Shown: positions 24,471 through 32,988, counted from the stretch's first letter. The stretch: DNA of 64,000 bases from Uliginosibacterium paludis (GCF_039631355.1 NZ_JBDIVF010000005.1:1-64000), one strand, 5' to 3'. The notes: generated by a model from the letters alone, not told the origin. Made by a program: numbers and translations.

Positions 24471-25625
24471 ATGCTGATCGATGTGCCGGTGTTCATCGAT
24501 GACGCAGACATGCTGCGGGTACAGGAGGCCATCGATGCCTTCCTGGCGCGCGGCGCGCAGTCCTTGCTGATTCTGGCGGCGGAGGATTCCGGACAGAACC
24601 TGGCGGGCTGGAACAGCCTGCTTCGCGCCTTGCCGGTGCCGGTGTTCGGCGGCGTGTTCCCGCGCGTGCTCTTCGCGGGGCAGGCGCATGCCTGCGGAGT
24701 GCTGATCGTGGCGTTGTCGTGCCGCGCCGAGGTCTGCATCGTGGCGGATCCGGACGGCGTCGCGTCCGCTCGCGAGGCTTTGCATGAGGCGCTGCAGGCC
24801 CTGCGCACGGCCCGGACGGTGATGCTCTGGGTGGATGGGCTCTCCGCGCATATCGAGACGCTGATCAGCGAAGTCTATGACGTGCTGGGCGCCGGCCCCG
24901 CATTTCTGGGCGGGGGCGCCGGCAGCACGCGGCTCTGTGCCGAGCCCTGTCTGTTTTCGGCGCGTGGCGTGACCGGGGGAGCACAGATCGTCGGCCTGCC
25001 GGTGGCGCTGGGGCTGGGCGTCCGTCATGGCTGGGAGCCGGTGGCCGGGCCTTTCCTGGTGTCCTCCGTTTCCGGGTGCCGCATCCAGGGGCTGGACTTC
25101 AGGCCCGCACTGGAGGTCTATCGCGAGGAAGTCCGCCGGCTCAGCGGGCAGATGGTGGATCCAGCCAACTTCTTTTCGACTGCACGCGCCTTCCCGCTCG
25201 GACTCGAACGCATGGACGGCAGCTTCATCGTGCGCGATCCGGTGCGCGCGGAGGGCGACAGCGTGGTGTGCATCGGTGAGGTGCCGGCGCAGTCTGCGCT
25301 GCACATTCTTCACGGCAGGCCCGCGGCGCTCATGAAAGCATCGGAAGGCGCCTGCCAGGACGCGCTCGACAGCGGCGTGCAGCCGGCCGCCGCGCTGCTC
25401 GTGGATTGCCTCAGCCGTGCGCTGCATCTCGATGCCGTGCATGAGGGGCAGGCAGCGATCATCACTCAGTTCCTGAGCCGATCCTGCGGCGCTCCTGTAC
25501 CGGTCTTCGGCGTATTGTCACTGGGCGAAATCGCCAGCGAGGGGGCCGGGTGTCTCGAATTTCACAACAAGACTTTCGTTCTGGGCCTGATTCCTCATGC
25601 CGGCACACAGCCTGACCCTACCTGA
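24471..25625 (+). CDS. FIST-domain sensory protein
   Basis: 384 residues. It has the two-part FIST fold: an N-terminal domain with VFGGVFPRVLFAGQAHACGV and PAFLGGGAGSTRLCAEPCLF, and a FIST_C domain with SSVSGCRIQGLDFRPALEVY, DGSFIVRDPVRAEGDSVVCI and the family-typical ending PVFGVLSLGEIASEGAGCLE. FIST proteins are predicted small-ligand (possibly amino-acid) sensors coupled to signalling outputs. GGAGG precedes ATG 24471. It overlaps the following histidine kinase gene by 29 bases, which makes the two a likely sensor-kinase pair. Confidence 0.9.
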   Translation: MLIDVPVFIDDADMLRVQEAIDAFLARGAQSLLILAAEDSGQNLAGWNSLLRALPVPVFGGVFPRVLFAGQAHACGVLIVALSCRAEVCIVADPDGVASAREALHEALQALRTARTVMLWVDGLSAHIETLISEVYDVLGAGPAFLGGGAGSTRLCAEPCLFSARGVTGGAQIVGLPVALGLGVRHGWEPVAGPFLVSSVSGCRIQGLDFRPALEVYREEVRRLSGQMVDPANFFSTARAFPLGLERMDGSFIVRDPVRAEGDSVVCIGEVPAQSALHILHGRPAALMKASEGACQDALDSGVQPAAALLVDCLSRALHLDAVHEGQAAIITQFLSRSCGAPVPVFGVLSLGEIASEGAGCLEFHNKTFVLGLIPHAGTQPDPT

Positions 25626-26826
25626 GTCGTCCCATTCGACGATCTGGCTGCTCTCCCTTCAGGGGGAGCTTGCGATGCAGATCGGCACTTCGCTGGACGC
25701 CGCGCAGATGCTGCGCACCTTCCTGCTCGCACTCACCCGCCGTCTGCAGTTGCGCGCCGCACAGGTCTGGTGGCTGGGGGACGCCGGTGTCGAGCGGCAT
25801 GCCTATCCCTCGCGCAGCATCAGCCTCTGGCAGGAAGACCCCGAACGCGAGGCCTGGTGCGAGGCGGCGCTGGGCTCGCAGTACGCCGGCAGCGTGGCGC
25901 ATGGCAGCCTGCGCGCACTGCGCATCAGCGCCTTTGCCGTGCTGTTTCTCGAGGAGGCCGGCGTGGTCTGCAGCCCCGGCGCGCTGGCTGTGCTGGAGGC
26001 CCTCATGCCCCGTCTGGCGTTCGCCTGTCAGGCTTGCCTGGATCACCGGCGCAGCCGCGCCCTGCTGGATCTCACCCGTCTGCAGAACAGCGAACTGCAG
26101 GAGGCACGCGAGCGTGCCGAGGCCGCATGGCGCAGCAAGAGCGAATTCCTGGCCGCCATCAGCCATGAAATGCGGACGCCGCTCAACAGCGTGCTGGGGT
26201 TTTCCGAGTTGCTCCGGCTGGAGCTGGCCGGCAATGAAATGGAGGAGTACGCCAACTCGATCTACTCCTCGGGCCGCCATCTGCTGGCCATGTTCAATGA
26301 CCTGCTCGACCTGGCCAAGCTGGACGCACGCAGACTGGTGCTGCATCCGGAAGACATCGATCTGCGTCAGCTCTGCGAGGACGTCTGGGCGCCCTATGGC
26401 GCCGAGGCCCAGCGCAAGCAGATCGAGGGCGAACTCCGGATCGAGGCCGGCTTGCCGCAGCGCATCGTGGTTGATCCGGTGCGGCTGCGGCAGATCATCA
26501 ACAACCTGCTCGGCAACGCGCTGAAATTCACTCATCGCGGGCGTGTGAGCCTGTCGGTTTCACGCGCGGACGGCATGCTCGCTTTCGCGGTATCGGACTC
26601 GGGGCCAGGCATTCCTGCCGAGGCACATGGCCGGATCTTCGAGCGCTTCAGCCAGGCGGGTCACGGCTCGGCGCGCAATGCGGAAGGAACTGGGCTGGGG
26701 CTGGCGATTGCCCGCGAACTGGCGGAGGAGATGGGGGGCTTCATCCTGCTCGAATCCACGGTCGGGCAGGGCTCGGTATTCACGCTGGTGCTGCCACCGG
26801 TAGCGCCGGGGCTGCTTGAGGACTGA
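25597..26826 (+). CDS. Soluble histidine kinase partnered with the FIST protein
   Basis: 409 residues without membrane helices. Residues about 25-150 are GAF-like, followed by a coiled helix, a HisKA domain with His in FLAAISHEMRTPLNSVLGFS and an HATPase domain (N-box INNLLGNALKFTH, DSGPGIP, GTGLGLAI). It has no receiver domain and no response-regulator gene nearby. The overlap with the FIST gene indicates coupled translation. The downstream target is unknown. Confidence 0.88.
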   Translation: MPAHSLTLPESSHSTIWLLSLQGELAMQIGTSLDAAQMLRTFLLALTRRLQLRAAQVWWLGDAGVERHAYPSRSISLWQEDPEREAWCEAALGSQYAGSVAHGSLRALRISAFAVLFLEEAGVVCSPGALAVLEALMPRLAFACQACLDHRRSRALLDLTRLQNSELQEARERAEAAWRSKSEFLAAISHEMRTPLNSVLGFSELLRLELAGNEMEEYANSIYSSGRHLLAMFNDLLDLAKLDARRLVLHPEDIDLRQLCEDVWAPYGAEAQRKQIEGELRIEAGLPQRIVVDPVRLRQIINNLLGNALKFTHRGRVSLSVSRADGMLAFAVSDSGPGIPAEAHGRIFERFSQAGHGSARNAEGTGLGLAIARELAEEMGGFILLESTVGQGSVFTLVLPPVAPGLLED

Positions 26827-26871
26827 CGCCCGGAAGCCGGGTGCTTGCGATGACGGGCAAAAAGCGGGCAC

Positions 26872-26896
26872 AAAAAAGCCGACCCGGAGGTCGGCT
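26872..26896 (-). terminator. Terminator of the repeat lipoprotein gene
   Basis: AGCCGACC-CGGA-GGTCGGCT, an 8-bp stem that reads into TTTTTTG on the minus strand. The kinase gene from the left also ends here. Confidence 0.85.
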
Positions 26897-26913
26897 CTTC
26901 GTCGCGCCCGGAA

Positions 26914-27123
26914 TTACTGAGCGGGCGATGCTTCAGCAGCCGGAGCGGAAGCGTCAGCAGCCGGAGCGGATGCGTCAGCAGCCGGAGCGGAAGCGTCAGC
27001 AGCAGGAGCCGGAGCCGGAGCTTCGACGGCCGGAGCTGCTTCGACAGGAGCTGCTTCTTCCTTCTTGCCACATGCGGAAACTGCCAGAGCGATCAGAGCA
27101 GCGACGAGGAGAGACTGTTTCAT
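26914..27123 (-). CDS. Small lipoprotein with APAADAS repeats
   Basis: 69 residues. The signal peptide MKQSLLVAALIALAVSAC ends in a lipobox with Cys18, followed by GKKEE and then an Ala/Pro-rich tail made of near-identical 7-residue units (DASAPAA). AGGGA precedes ATG 27123. Such LptN-like Ala/Pro-rich small lipoproteins are common in betaproteobacteria; the function is unknown. The coding DNA is a 21-bp tandem repeat, so unit number may vary between strains. Confidence 0.7.
   Translation of the reverse strand: MKQSLLVAALIALAVSACGKKEEAAPVEAAPAVEAPAPAPAADASAPAADASAPAADASAPAAEASPAQ
26930..27013. repeat. Tandem repeat, four 21-bp units
   Basis: Four copies of a 21-base unit (GCGTCAGCAGCCGGAGCGGA plus one variable base) run head to tail inside the lipoprotein gene. 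Copies 2 and 3 differ by a single base; the first and last are more diverged. The period is a multiple of three, so gain or loss of units keeps the reading frame. Confidence 0.9.
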
Positions 27124-27388
27124 TATTCGATTCCCTTGCGAAATAAGTGGGCAACAAGCCAAATCTGAATCGGCCCGTTGGCCGACTCCGGAATTATAGC
27201 AACGCAGCGCACCAAAATGGAATCGCTGAAAGAGTCAAGTCTTGTCTTTCTTGCGGGCCGTATGTCGTCTGACAACCGTCGCAATCATGTTTTTGCACAG
27301 CCCTGCCGCACCGTACCGGCCGGGGTTTGCGTACCCAAAGCCATTCAGGCCCGATAAAATCGGCGCTCTTTCTCTGCCAAGGATCGCC

Positions 27389-28687
27389 ATGCCCGCTGTT
27401 GTTGTCGAGTCGCTGGACCACGAAGGGCGGGGCATCGGCCGCTGCGAGGGCAAGACGATCTTCATTGAAGGCGCTTTGCCGGGCGAGCGGGTCGAGTTCG
27501 AGAGCTATCGGCGCAAGCCCAAGTTCGAGCAGGCGGTGATGACTTCGCTGCTGCGCCCGAGTGCGCAGCGCGTTGTGCCACGCTGCAGCTATTTCGGGCT
27601 CTGCGGTGGCTGCAGCATGCAGCATCTGGAAACCGGGGCCCAGGTCGCGGCCAAGCAGCGGGTGCTGGAGAATGCCCTGTGGCACCTCGCACGCGTGCGT
27701 CCGGACGTGATGCTCTCACCCATTCACGGCCCGGACTGGGGCTACCGTTTCAGGGCGCGCCTCTCGGTGCATGAGGTGCCGGGCGAGCTTGGCGTGCTGG
27801 TCGGCTTTCACGAAAAGAAGAGCAGCTACATCGCGGACATGAAGTCCTGCGAAGTGCTGCCGCGTGCGCTCTCCGACCTGCTCGTGCCCTTGCGCGGGCT
27901 CATAGGCAGCCTGTCGGTCTCCGACCGGATTCCCCAGGTCGAAATCGCGGTCGGCGAGGCGCAGACGGTGCTGGTCCTGCGCAACCTGCTGCCGCTGACG
28001 GCGCAGGACGTCTCCCGCATTCTGGCTTTCGGCAGCACGCACGGCGTCGATATGTGGCACCAGCCCGGCGGGCCGGACAGCGCACGTCCGCTGGATGACA
28101 CGATGTCTGCCTGGCTGGAGTATTCACTGCCGGAGTTCGGCGTCCGCCTGCGTTTCAAACCGACCGATTTCACCCAGGTCAATATCCAGATCAACCGGAT
28201 CCTGATGCGTCGCTCCATGCAGTTGCTGGATCCGCGCCCCGGCGAGCGGATTGCCGACCTGTTCTGCGGTCTGGGCAATTTCAGCCTGCCGATTGCGGCC
28301 CGCGGTGCGAGCGTGGTCGGAGTGGAGGGCGTCGCCTCGCTGGTGCAGCGGGCAGCGGAGAATGCCGCGCTCAATGGCCTGGCGCAGCGGAGCACTTTCC
28401 AGGTTTCCAACCTCTTCGATGCCACCCCGCAAAGCCTTGCGCGGCTTGGCAAACTCGACAAGATGCTGATCGATCCGCCCCGGGAGGGCGCCATCGCCGT
28501 CTGCAAGGCGCTGGGGAATGATGCACCGCGCCGCCTGGTCTATGTGTCCTGCAATCCCGCCACGCTGGCGCGCGATACGGCGGTGCTCGTTCATGAGAAG
28601 GGCTACCGCCTGCGCAGCGCCGGCATTGCCAACATGTTCCCGCAGACCTCGCATGTGGAGTCGGTCGCGCTCTTCGAGCGGGACTGA
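27389..28687 (+). CDS. rlmD: 23S rRNA (uracil1939-C5)-methyltransferase RlmD
   Basis: 432 residues. It has an N-terminal TRAM domain (VVVESLDHEGRGIGRCEGKT), an iron-sulfur motif (CSYFGLCGGCSMQHL, with an earlier/later Cys completing the set) and a C-terminal Rossmann methyltransferase with FCGLGNFSLPIAARGASVVG, DPPREGAIAV and the catalytic-region VSCNPATLARD. It matches RlmD/RumA in length and order. ATG 27389 is used (AAGGA upstream); a TATA-like GATAAAAT 35 bases upstream may be the -10 box. Confidence 0.94.
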   Translation: MPAVVVESLDHEGRGIGRCEGKTIFIEGALPGERVEFESYRRKPKFEQAVMTSLLRPSAQRVVPRCSYFGLCGGCSMQHLETGAQVAAKQRVLENALWHLARVRPDVMLSPIHGPDWGYRFRARLSVHEVPGELGVLVGFHEKKSSYIADMKSCEVLPRALSDLLVPLRGLIGSLSVSDRIPQVEIAVGEAQTVLVLRNLLPLTAQDVSRILAFGSTHGVDMWHQPGGPDSARPLDDTMSAWLEYSLPEFGVRLRFKPTDFTQVNIQINRILMRRSMQLLDPRPGERIADLFCGLGNFSLPIAARGASVVGVEGVASLVQRAAENAALNGLAQRSTFQVSNLFDATPQSLARLGKLDKMLIDPPREGAIAVCKALGNDAPRRLVYVSCNPATLARDTAVLVHEKGYRLRSAGIANMFPQTSHVESVALFERD

Positions 28688-28710
28688 TCCAGCCGCCGGC
28701 CCATGCAAAA

Positions 28711-28731
28711 ACGCCCGCATGAAGCGGGCGT
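28711..28731. terminator. Terminator between rlmD and the convergent BI-1 gene
   Basis: ACGCCCGC-ATGAA-GCGGGCGT, an 8-bp perfect stem with A-rich left and T-rich right flanks (TATTCGTTT). It can serve both convergent genes. Confidence 0.8.
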
Positions 28732-28752
28732 ATTCGTTTCAGCTGGACGGAC

Positions 28753-29442
28753 TCAGTCGCGATCGCCGCCGAAGATGCCGAGGATCTGCAACAGGCTCAC
28801 GAAGATGTTGTAGAGATCGAGGTAGACCGCCAGCGTTGCGCTGACATAGCTCGTCTCGCCGCCATTCATGATCCGGTTCAGGTCGTACATCAGCCAGGCC
28901 GAGAAGAGGCCGCAGGTGATCACGGTCAGGGCCAGATGCAGGGCCGGCAGCTGGAAGAAGATGTTCGCGAGGCTGGCCACGATCAGCAGCAGCGTGCCGA
29001 TGAACAGGAACTTGCCCATGCCGGAGAGATCTCGCTTGATGGTCGATGCCAGGGTCGACATCGCGAAGAAGATCACGGCAGTGCCGCCCGCGGCCATCGC
29101 GATCAGCGAGCCGCCGTTGGAGAAGCGCAGTGTCCGCTCGAGCGTGACCGACAGCATCAGGCCCATCACGAAGGTGAAGCCCAGCAGCAGGCCGACGCCC
29201 AGGCTGCTGTTGCGGTTGCGCTCGATGGCGTACATCAGCCCGAACATCACGCCCAGCATCAGCAGGGGGCCCATGAAGGGGCTGGTCGCGAACATGCCGG
29301 CGACGTGAAGCTTCATGCCCAGCCAGGCGCCAGCAGCGGTGGGAAGCATTGAAAGCGCCAGCAGGTTGTAGGTGTTGCGCAGAACCCGGTTGCGGCTCTG
29401 TGCGTGATCCAGCGTACTGGAATTGATAACGTTGCTGTCCAT
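28753..29442 (-). CDS. Bax inhibitor-1/YccA family membrane protein
   Basis: 229 residues with seven hydrophobic helices. Characteristic segments are RNTYNLLALSMLPTAAGAWL at the N-terminus and ALAVYLDLYNIFVSLLQILG near the C-terminus, the latter ending GIFGGDRD as usual for bacterial BI-1/YccA proteins. Relatives are pH-sensitive calcium-leak channels or FtsH modulators. It is monocistronic between two terminator/promoter gaps. Confidence 0.93.
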   Translation of the reverse strand: MDSNVINSSTLDHAQSRNRVLRNTYNLLALSMLPTAAGAWLGMKLHVAGMFATSPFMGPLLMLGVMFGLMYAIERNRNSSLGVGLLLGFTFVMGLMLSVTLERTLRFSNGGSLIAMAAGGTAVIFFAMSTLASTIKRDLSGMGKFLFIGTLLLIVASLANIFFQLPALHLALTVITCGLFSAWLMYDLNRIMNGGETSYVSATLAVYLDLYNIFVSLLQILGIFGGDRD

Positions 29443-29573
29443 GCCAAGTCTCTCCGTTGCGTTGAAATGCGTGACGCGGATTGTGGCGTCACGCGTATTG
29501 ACAAAGCAAGCCTCGGAAGGTTCCCGTTTTCATTCAGACTCGCGTCCAGGATTCCTCGGTGCGCAGGTGTGGA

Positions 29574-30251
29574 TCAGACCGGGTGTTCGCCGGCCCTGAG
29601 CAGTGTGGATCCCAGCACGACATGTCCCTCGACGGATGGCAGTCCGGTTCGCAAGGCGTCGGCAACATTCTGCGCCGCGACCGGACGCAGCGCGGCGGGA
29701 ACCGCTCGCCCGAGAAAGCCGAAGAGGGCGGCGGAAAGCCGCTCCGCCGGGCGCGTCCGTTGCCCCAGCGCGGCGCGGTCTCCCAGCAACAGGCCGGGGC
29801 GGGCGATCAGCAGGGTGTCGGGCTCGAGGGAAGCCAGCGCGGCTTCGAGTTCGCCCTTGACGCGGTTGTAGAAAAACCGGGATTGCGGATCGGCCCCGGC
29901 CGCGCTGACGAGCGCAATTCGGCGTGCCCCCGCAGCCATTCCGCTTCGTGCCAAGGCAAGGTTGGCGGAGAAGTCCACCGCGCGGAAGGCGGCCTGGCTG
30001 CCGGCATCCCGGATCGTCGTGCCGAGTGCCAGGTAGAGCTCGTCGAGCGGCGGCAGTGCCGGCAAAGCCTGGTAATCCACCCGGTGCAGGACGAGTTTCG
30101 GATGCCGGATGGCCAGCTCACGGCGCGCCAGAGCATGGACCTCAGCGACGTCCGGATCCGCCAGCAGGCCCTGCAGGAGGTGCTGACCCACAAGGCCGGT
30201 GGCTCCGGCGAGGGCGACCCGGCGCAGGCCGGAGCGAGTTGAAGTCTGCAT
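29574..30251 (-). CDS. NAD(P)-binding atypical short-chain dehydrogenase
   Basis: 225 residues. The N-terminal nucleotide-binding motif is LAGATGLVGQHLLQGLL (GxxGxxG), followed by YLALGTTIRDAGSQAAFRAV, typical of the HTATIP2/YwnB-like group, and FFYNRVKGELEAALASLEP with the YxxxK-like pair YNRVK. The substrate is unknown. It may be the last gene of a leftward set with the two small genes upstream. Confidence 0.85.
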   Translation of the reverse strand: MQTSTRSGLRRVALAGATGLVGQHLLQGLLADPDVAEVHALARRELAIRHPKLVLHRVDYQALPALPPLDELYLALGTTIRDAGSQAAFRAVDFSANLALARSGMAAGARRIALVSAAGADPQSRFFYNRVKGELEAALASLEPDTLLIARPGLLLGDRAALGQRTRPAERLSAALFGFLGRAVPAALRPVAAQNVADALRTGLPSVEGHVVLGSTLLRAGEHPV

Positions 30252-30271
30252 CAGTGGTTTTCCTGGAGGGC

Positions 30272-30502
30272 TCAGTGCCGGGCGGCGCCCGAGAGGATTT
30301 TGACGCGCGCACGGCGCGCGGTGTCCTGCTTCTGGCTGGCGAGCCGCCGGCGGGCGCCCGACCGGATGGCATCGGCGACGCCCACCGGCATCAAGCCGGG
30401 CCCTGCCATCCGGGCGGCAGAGGGCCGTGCCGCCCCGTCACGACCGGGTGTGTCGACCAGGGCGTGATTGTCAGGCTCCATTGAGTACATGAAGACAGGC
30501 AT
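30272..30502 (-). CDS. Small protein of unknown function
   Basis: 76 residues beginning MPVFMYSMEPDNHALVDTPG, basic C-terminal half (RRRLASQKQDTARRARVKIL). Its ATG overlaps the stop of the preceding small gene (TGATG), a pattern of translational coupling. No family or fold was recognised. Coding status rests on the coupling and on spacing within the leftward gene set. Confidence 0.4.
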   Translation of the reverse strand: MPVFMYSMEPDNHALVDTPGRDGAARPSAARMAGPGLMPVGVADAIRSGARRRLASQKQDTARRARVKILSGAARH

Positions 30503-30687
30503 CAGGGGCGCAGGCAGTGCGGGTCGTGATTGCAGGCTTCGTTGCGTGCCGCCTTGAGCTCTTCGCTTGAAGGGCCGGCGCTTAACCAGCCCGTGCCGGC
30601 GATGAGCAGGGCGCCGAGCGCGAGGACGATGAAGCCTGCCCGTTTGCGGTCTGGCGAGGCGAATCTGCGAAAGTCGATCGGTTTCAT
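30502..30687 (-). CDS. Small single-helix membrane protein
   Basis: 61 residues: a basic N-terminus (MKPIDFRRFASPDRKRAG), one membrane helix (FIVLALGALLIAGTGWL) and a short periplasmic tail containing CNHDPHC, two Cys flanking an Asn-His-Asp-Pro-His stretch that could bind a metal or form a disulfide. It is coupled to the next small gene (TGATG). The function is unknown. Confidence 0.45.
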   Translation of the reverse strand: MKPIDFRRFASPDRKRAGFIVLALGALLIAGTGWLSAGPSSEELKAARNEACNHDPHCLRP

Positions 30688-30705
30688 GGTGTGCGGAAAC
30701 TCATC

Positions 30706-31875
30706 TCAGAGAGGGGAAGCAGGCGCGGCTTCAATGGCCGCTGCGCCGGTCGTTCGTGGCGTACCGGGTTCGGGGGCGGCGCGCCACCAGGCGATGCCGG
30801 GCGCGGGCCGGGTGATGTCCAGCCGCTCGCCGAAGCGGGGCGTGGCAAGCGCCACCTGGCGCTGCGCGGCAATCGCGCTTACCTGGTCGAGCGGATCGGT
30901 CCAGGCATGCAGGGCGAGGTCGAAGCTGCCGTTGTGGATCGGCACCAGATGGCGGCCCTGCAGATCGATATGCGCCTGCACGGTTTCCTCCGGGTGCATG
31001 TGGATCGCGGCCCAGGCCTCGTTGTAGGCGCCGTTTTCAACGAGGGTCACGTCGAAGGGGCCGAATTTTTCGCCGATGGCGCGGAAACCGCTGAAATAGC
31101 CGCTGTCGCCGCTGAAGAACACGCGCACCTGCGGCGCGATCAGCACCCACGAGGCCCACAGGGTGCGGTCGCCGTCAAACGGGCTGCGGCCTGAGAAGTG
31201 CTGCGCCGGTGTGGCTACCAGCCGCAGTTCGCCGATGCGGGTTTCCTGCCACCAGTCGAACTGCTGCACCTTGTCCGCCGGCACGCCCCAGGCGATCAGC
31301 CTGTCGCCCACGCCGAGCGGGGCGAGGAAGTGGCCGGTTTTCGCGGCGAGGGCGAGCACGGTGTCGTGGTCGAGGTGGTCGTAGTGATCATGCGAGAGGA
31401 TCACTGCTTCGATTTCGGGCAGCTCCGCCACCGTGATCGGTGGCGCCTGGAAGCGCTTCGGGCCGATGAAACCCAGCGGCGAGGCGCGCTCGGCAAACAC
31501 CGGGTCGGTGAGCCAGAACTTGCCGGCCAGCTTCAGCAGCACGGTGGAGTGGCCCAGGCGCCATAGGCTCAGATCGGGAGCGGCGAGCAGGTCGGCGCGG
31601 GTGAGCGGCAGAGCGGGAACGGGCAGCTCCGGCCGGGAGAGCGGCGACTTCTCTGTGAAGCTGCGGTACAGCGCCTTCACCCCGCCCACGAAGCCGAGCT
31701 TGCTGCTGCCTTCGGCATTGTGGAAGCGGCCGTCATGAAAGAGGCTCTTGCTGACACGCTCGGCGGGCACGGCGGGGGCGGGTTCAAAGATCGATGAGTA
31801 GGCCATGAAGCACACGCAAAGGGAGAGGGGGATCAGGAGCCAGCGCCCGCGGCGCAGGGGCAGACGGCGTTTCAT
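30706..31875 (-). CDS. Membrane-anchored MBL-fold hydrolase, NAPE-PLD/RomA-like
   Basis: 389 residues. A signal-anchor helix (RWLLIPLSLCVCFMAYSS) precedes a metallo-beta-lactamase fold with LGHSTVLLKLAGKFWLTDPV, the metal-binding motif SHDHYDHLD, ATPAQHFSGRSPFDGDRTLW, FSGDSGYF and PIHNGSFDL. Relatives act on N-acyl-phosphatidylethanolamines or related lipids; the substrate here is unknown. ATG 31875 is preferred over 31947 because a TetR-type operator (31937-31950) would otherwise lie in the coding region. Confidence 0.88.
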   Translation of the reverse strand: MKRRLPLRRGRWLLIPLSLCVCFMAYSSIFEPAPAVPAERVSKSLFHDGRFHNAEGSSKLGFVGGVKALYRSFTEKSPLSRPELPVPALPLTRADLLAAPDLSLWRLGHSTVLLKLAGKFWLTDPVFAERASPLGFIGPKRFQAPPITVAELPEIEAVILSHDHYDHLDHDTVLALAAKTGHFLAPLGVGDRLIAWGVPADKVQQFDWWQETRIGELRLVATPAQHFSGRSPFDGDRTLWASWVLIAPQVRVFFSGDSGYFSGFRAIGEKFGPFDVTLVENGAYNEAWAAIHMHPEETVQAHIDLQGRHLVPIHNGSFDLALHAWTDPLDQVSAIAAQRQVALATPRFGERLDITRPAPGIAWWRAAPEPGTPRTTGAAAIEAAPASPL

Positions 31876-31936
31876 GGCTGGCGCGGAAGGTGGCGGGAGG
31901 AGGTCGGGCTTGTCATGTCTGATTCTTGTGTTGGGG

Positions 31937-31950
31937 TGAGTAATCACTCA
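31937..31950. promoter_or_regulatory. TetR-type operator upstream of the MBL gene
   Basis: TGAGTAATCACTCA is a near-palindrome matching the copy upstream of the tetR gene (32578-32591) in 12 of 14 bases. It lies between tetR and its leftward neighbour, 62 bases before the MBL-fold start. Confidence 0.7.
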
Positions 31951-31986
31951 TTCGCGGGGCGCGCCAAATAACGGCCGAAGCCCTGC

Positions 31987-32559
31987 TCAGGGCTCCATCA
32001 GTCCCTTGCAAAAGAGCTTGAAGGCAACAGTCTTTGCCGCCTTGGTCTGATCCGGGTGGCTAAGGCTGAAATCGATCGTTGCCTGCGAAATGGCCATCGA
32101 GATCATGTTGAAAAATTCGCGGGCAACCGCTTTCGACATCCCCTCGAAGGGCAGTTCGCCGAAATTTTCCTGGCAATCACCACACAGCTTGAGGCCCTCT
32201 TCGCGAGCCTCCGGGCTGAGCTTGTCGGAGGTTTCCAGTTGCGCCATCGCCTTGAATGCCGCCGGATGTGACACGCCCCAGTCGATCCAGTCGCTCCAGG
32301 CCGCTGACATGCGCTCTTCCAGCGGCAGGGCCACGTCCCACGCGCACCGGGTGCTCTCGGCTGCATTGCGGCACTGGTGCAGATACACCGCGTTGAGCAG
32401 CGCGTCCTTGTTCGGGAAGTAGCGGAACAGCGTGCCTTCGGCCACCCCGGCACGCTTGGCAATCAGGGCCGTAGGCGCTCCGAGCCCCTGGAGTGCGATG
32501 ACTTCGGTCGCGGCGTCCAGCAAGGCGATCTGTTTGTCTTCGGAGCGTGGGCGGGCCAT
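31987..32559 (-). CDS. TetR-family transcriptional regulator
   Basis: 190 residues. The N-terminal helix-turn-helix is typical (LLDAATEVIALQGLGAPTAL, KRAGVAEGTLFRYFPNKDAL). The C-terminal ligand domain is helical and contains a CGDC pair (LKLCGDCQENFGEL). It sits upstream of the MBL-fold gene on the same strand, and matching palindromes precede both genes, so it most likely represses itself and that gene. ATG 32559 is chosen because the family motif MARPRSEDK starts there; upstream frames cover the operator. Confidence 0.92.
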   Translation of the reverse strand: MARPRSEDKQIALLDAATEVIALQGLGAPTALIAKRAGVAEGTLFRYFPNKDALLNAVYLHQCRNAAESTRCAWDVALPLEERMSAAWSDWIDWGVSHPAAFKAMAQLETSDKLSPEAREEGLKLCGDCQENFGELPFEGMSKAVAREFFNMISMAISQATIDFSLSHPDQTKAAKTVAFKLFCKGLMEP

Positions 32560-32577
32560 GTCGGGGAGTGTTTTAAG

Positions 32578-32591
32578 TGAGTGCTCACTCA
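32578..32591. promoter_or_regulatory. TetR-type operator, autoregulatory site
   Basis: TGAGTGCTCACTCA: 6-bp perfect arms around CT, 19 bases upstream of the tetR start. TTATAA lies just upstream in the leftward direction and may be part of the -10 region. Confidence 0.75.
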
Positions 32592-32880
32592 TCTTATAAA
32601 AAGCCGGCACGGAATGCAAGTGCGTCATGCCGACGATCAGGGCGCGGACAAGGTTTGCAGGCGTGCTGCCTGCTCATCCGGTTTCCCGTCCGGCTGCACG
32701 TGTTGCTGCACGCATGCCTTCGGAGCACGACTTTCCCCGCTCCGCATCCCGATGCCGGCAGATGCTGATGACGATGTAATGTGCGCCAGCCTGAAGTCGA
32801 ACATCGGCTGCCGCTGGGGGCCCGAGCGAACACGGCGGTTGATCTGGATCCTGAATCGCGCAGATTCCCGCGCCGCCGGC
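32592..32880. other. Non-coding gap between tetR and the chemoreceptor
   Basis: About 290 bases with no convincing reading frame, RNA gene or repeat. It separates divergent transcripts and should contain the tetR promoter at its left edge. Confidence 0.5.
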
Positions 32881-32907
32881 TAAAGAGATGTCATGAAAAT
32901 CCGATAG
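32881..32907 (+). promoter_or_regulatory. Sigma-28 (FliA) promoter of the chemoreceptor gene
   Basis: TAAAGAGA, 11 bases, TCCGATAG closely matches TAAAGTTT-N11-GCCGATAA (first half TAAAG intact, second half CCGATA intact). It is 81 bases upstream of the chemoreceptor start. Sigma-28 dependence is usual for receptor genes. Confidence 0.7.
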
Positions 32908-32988
32908 CGCCCCAGATCACGCATGACATGCCCCGGCAACCCGCTGGGCGAAGTACATGCCAATGGATTCAAACACGAGGGACTTTTC

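Noticed and set aside
26930..27013. CRISPR-like array
   Set aside because: The units are contiguous 21-bp repeats without spacers and code for a protein; no CRISPR array was found in the window.
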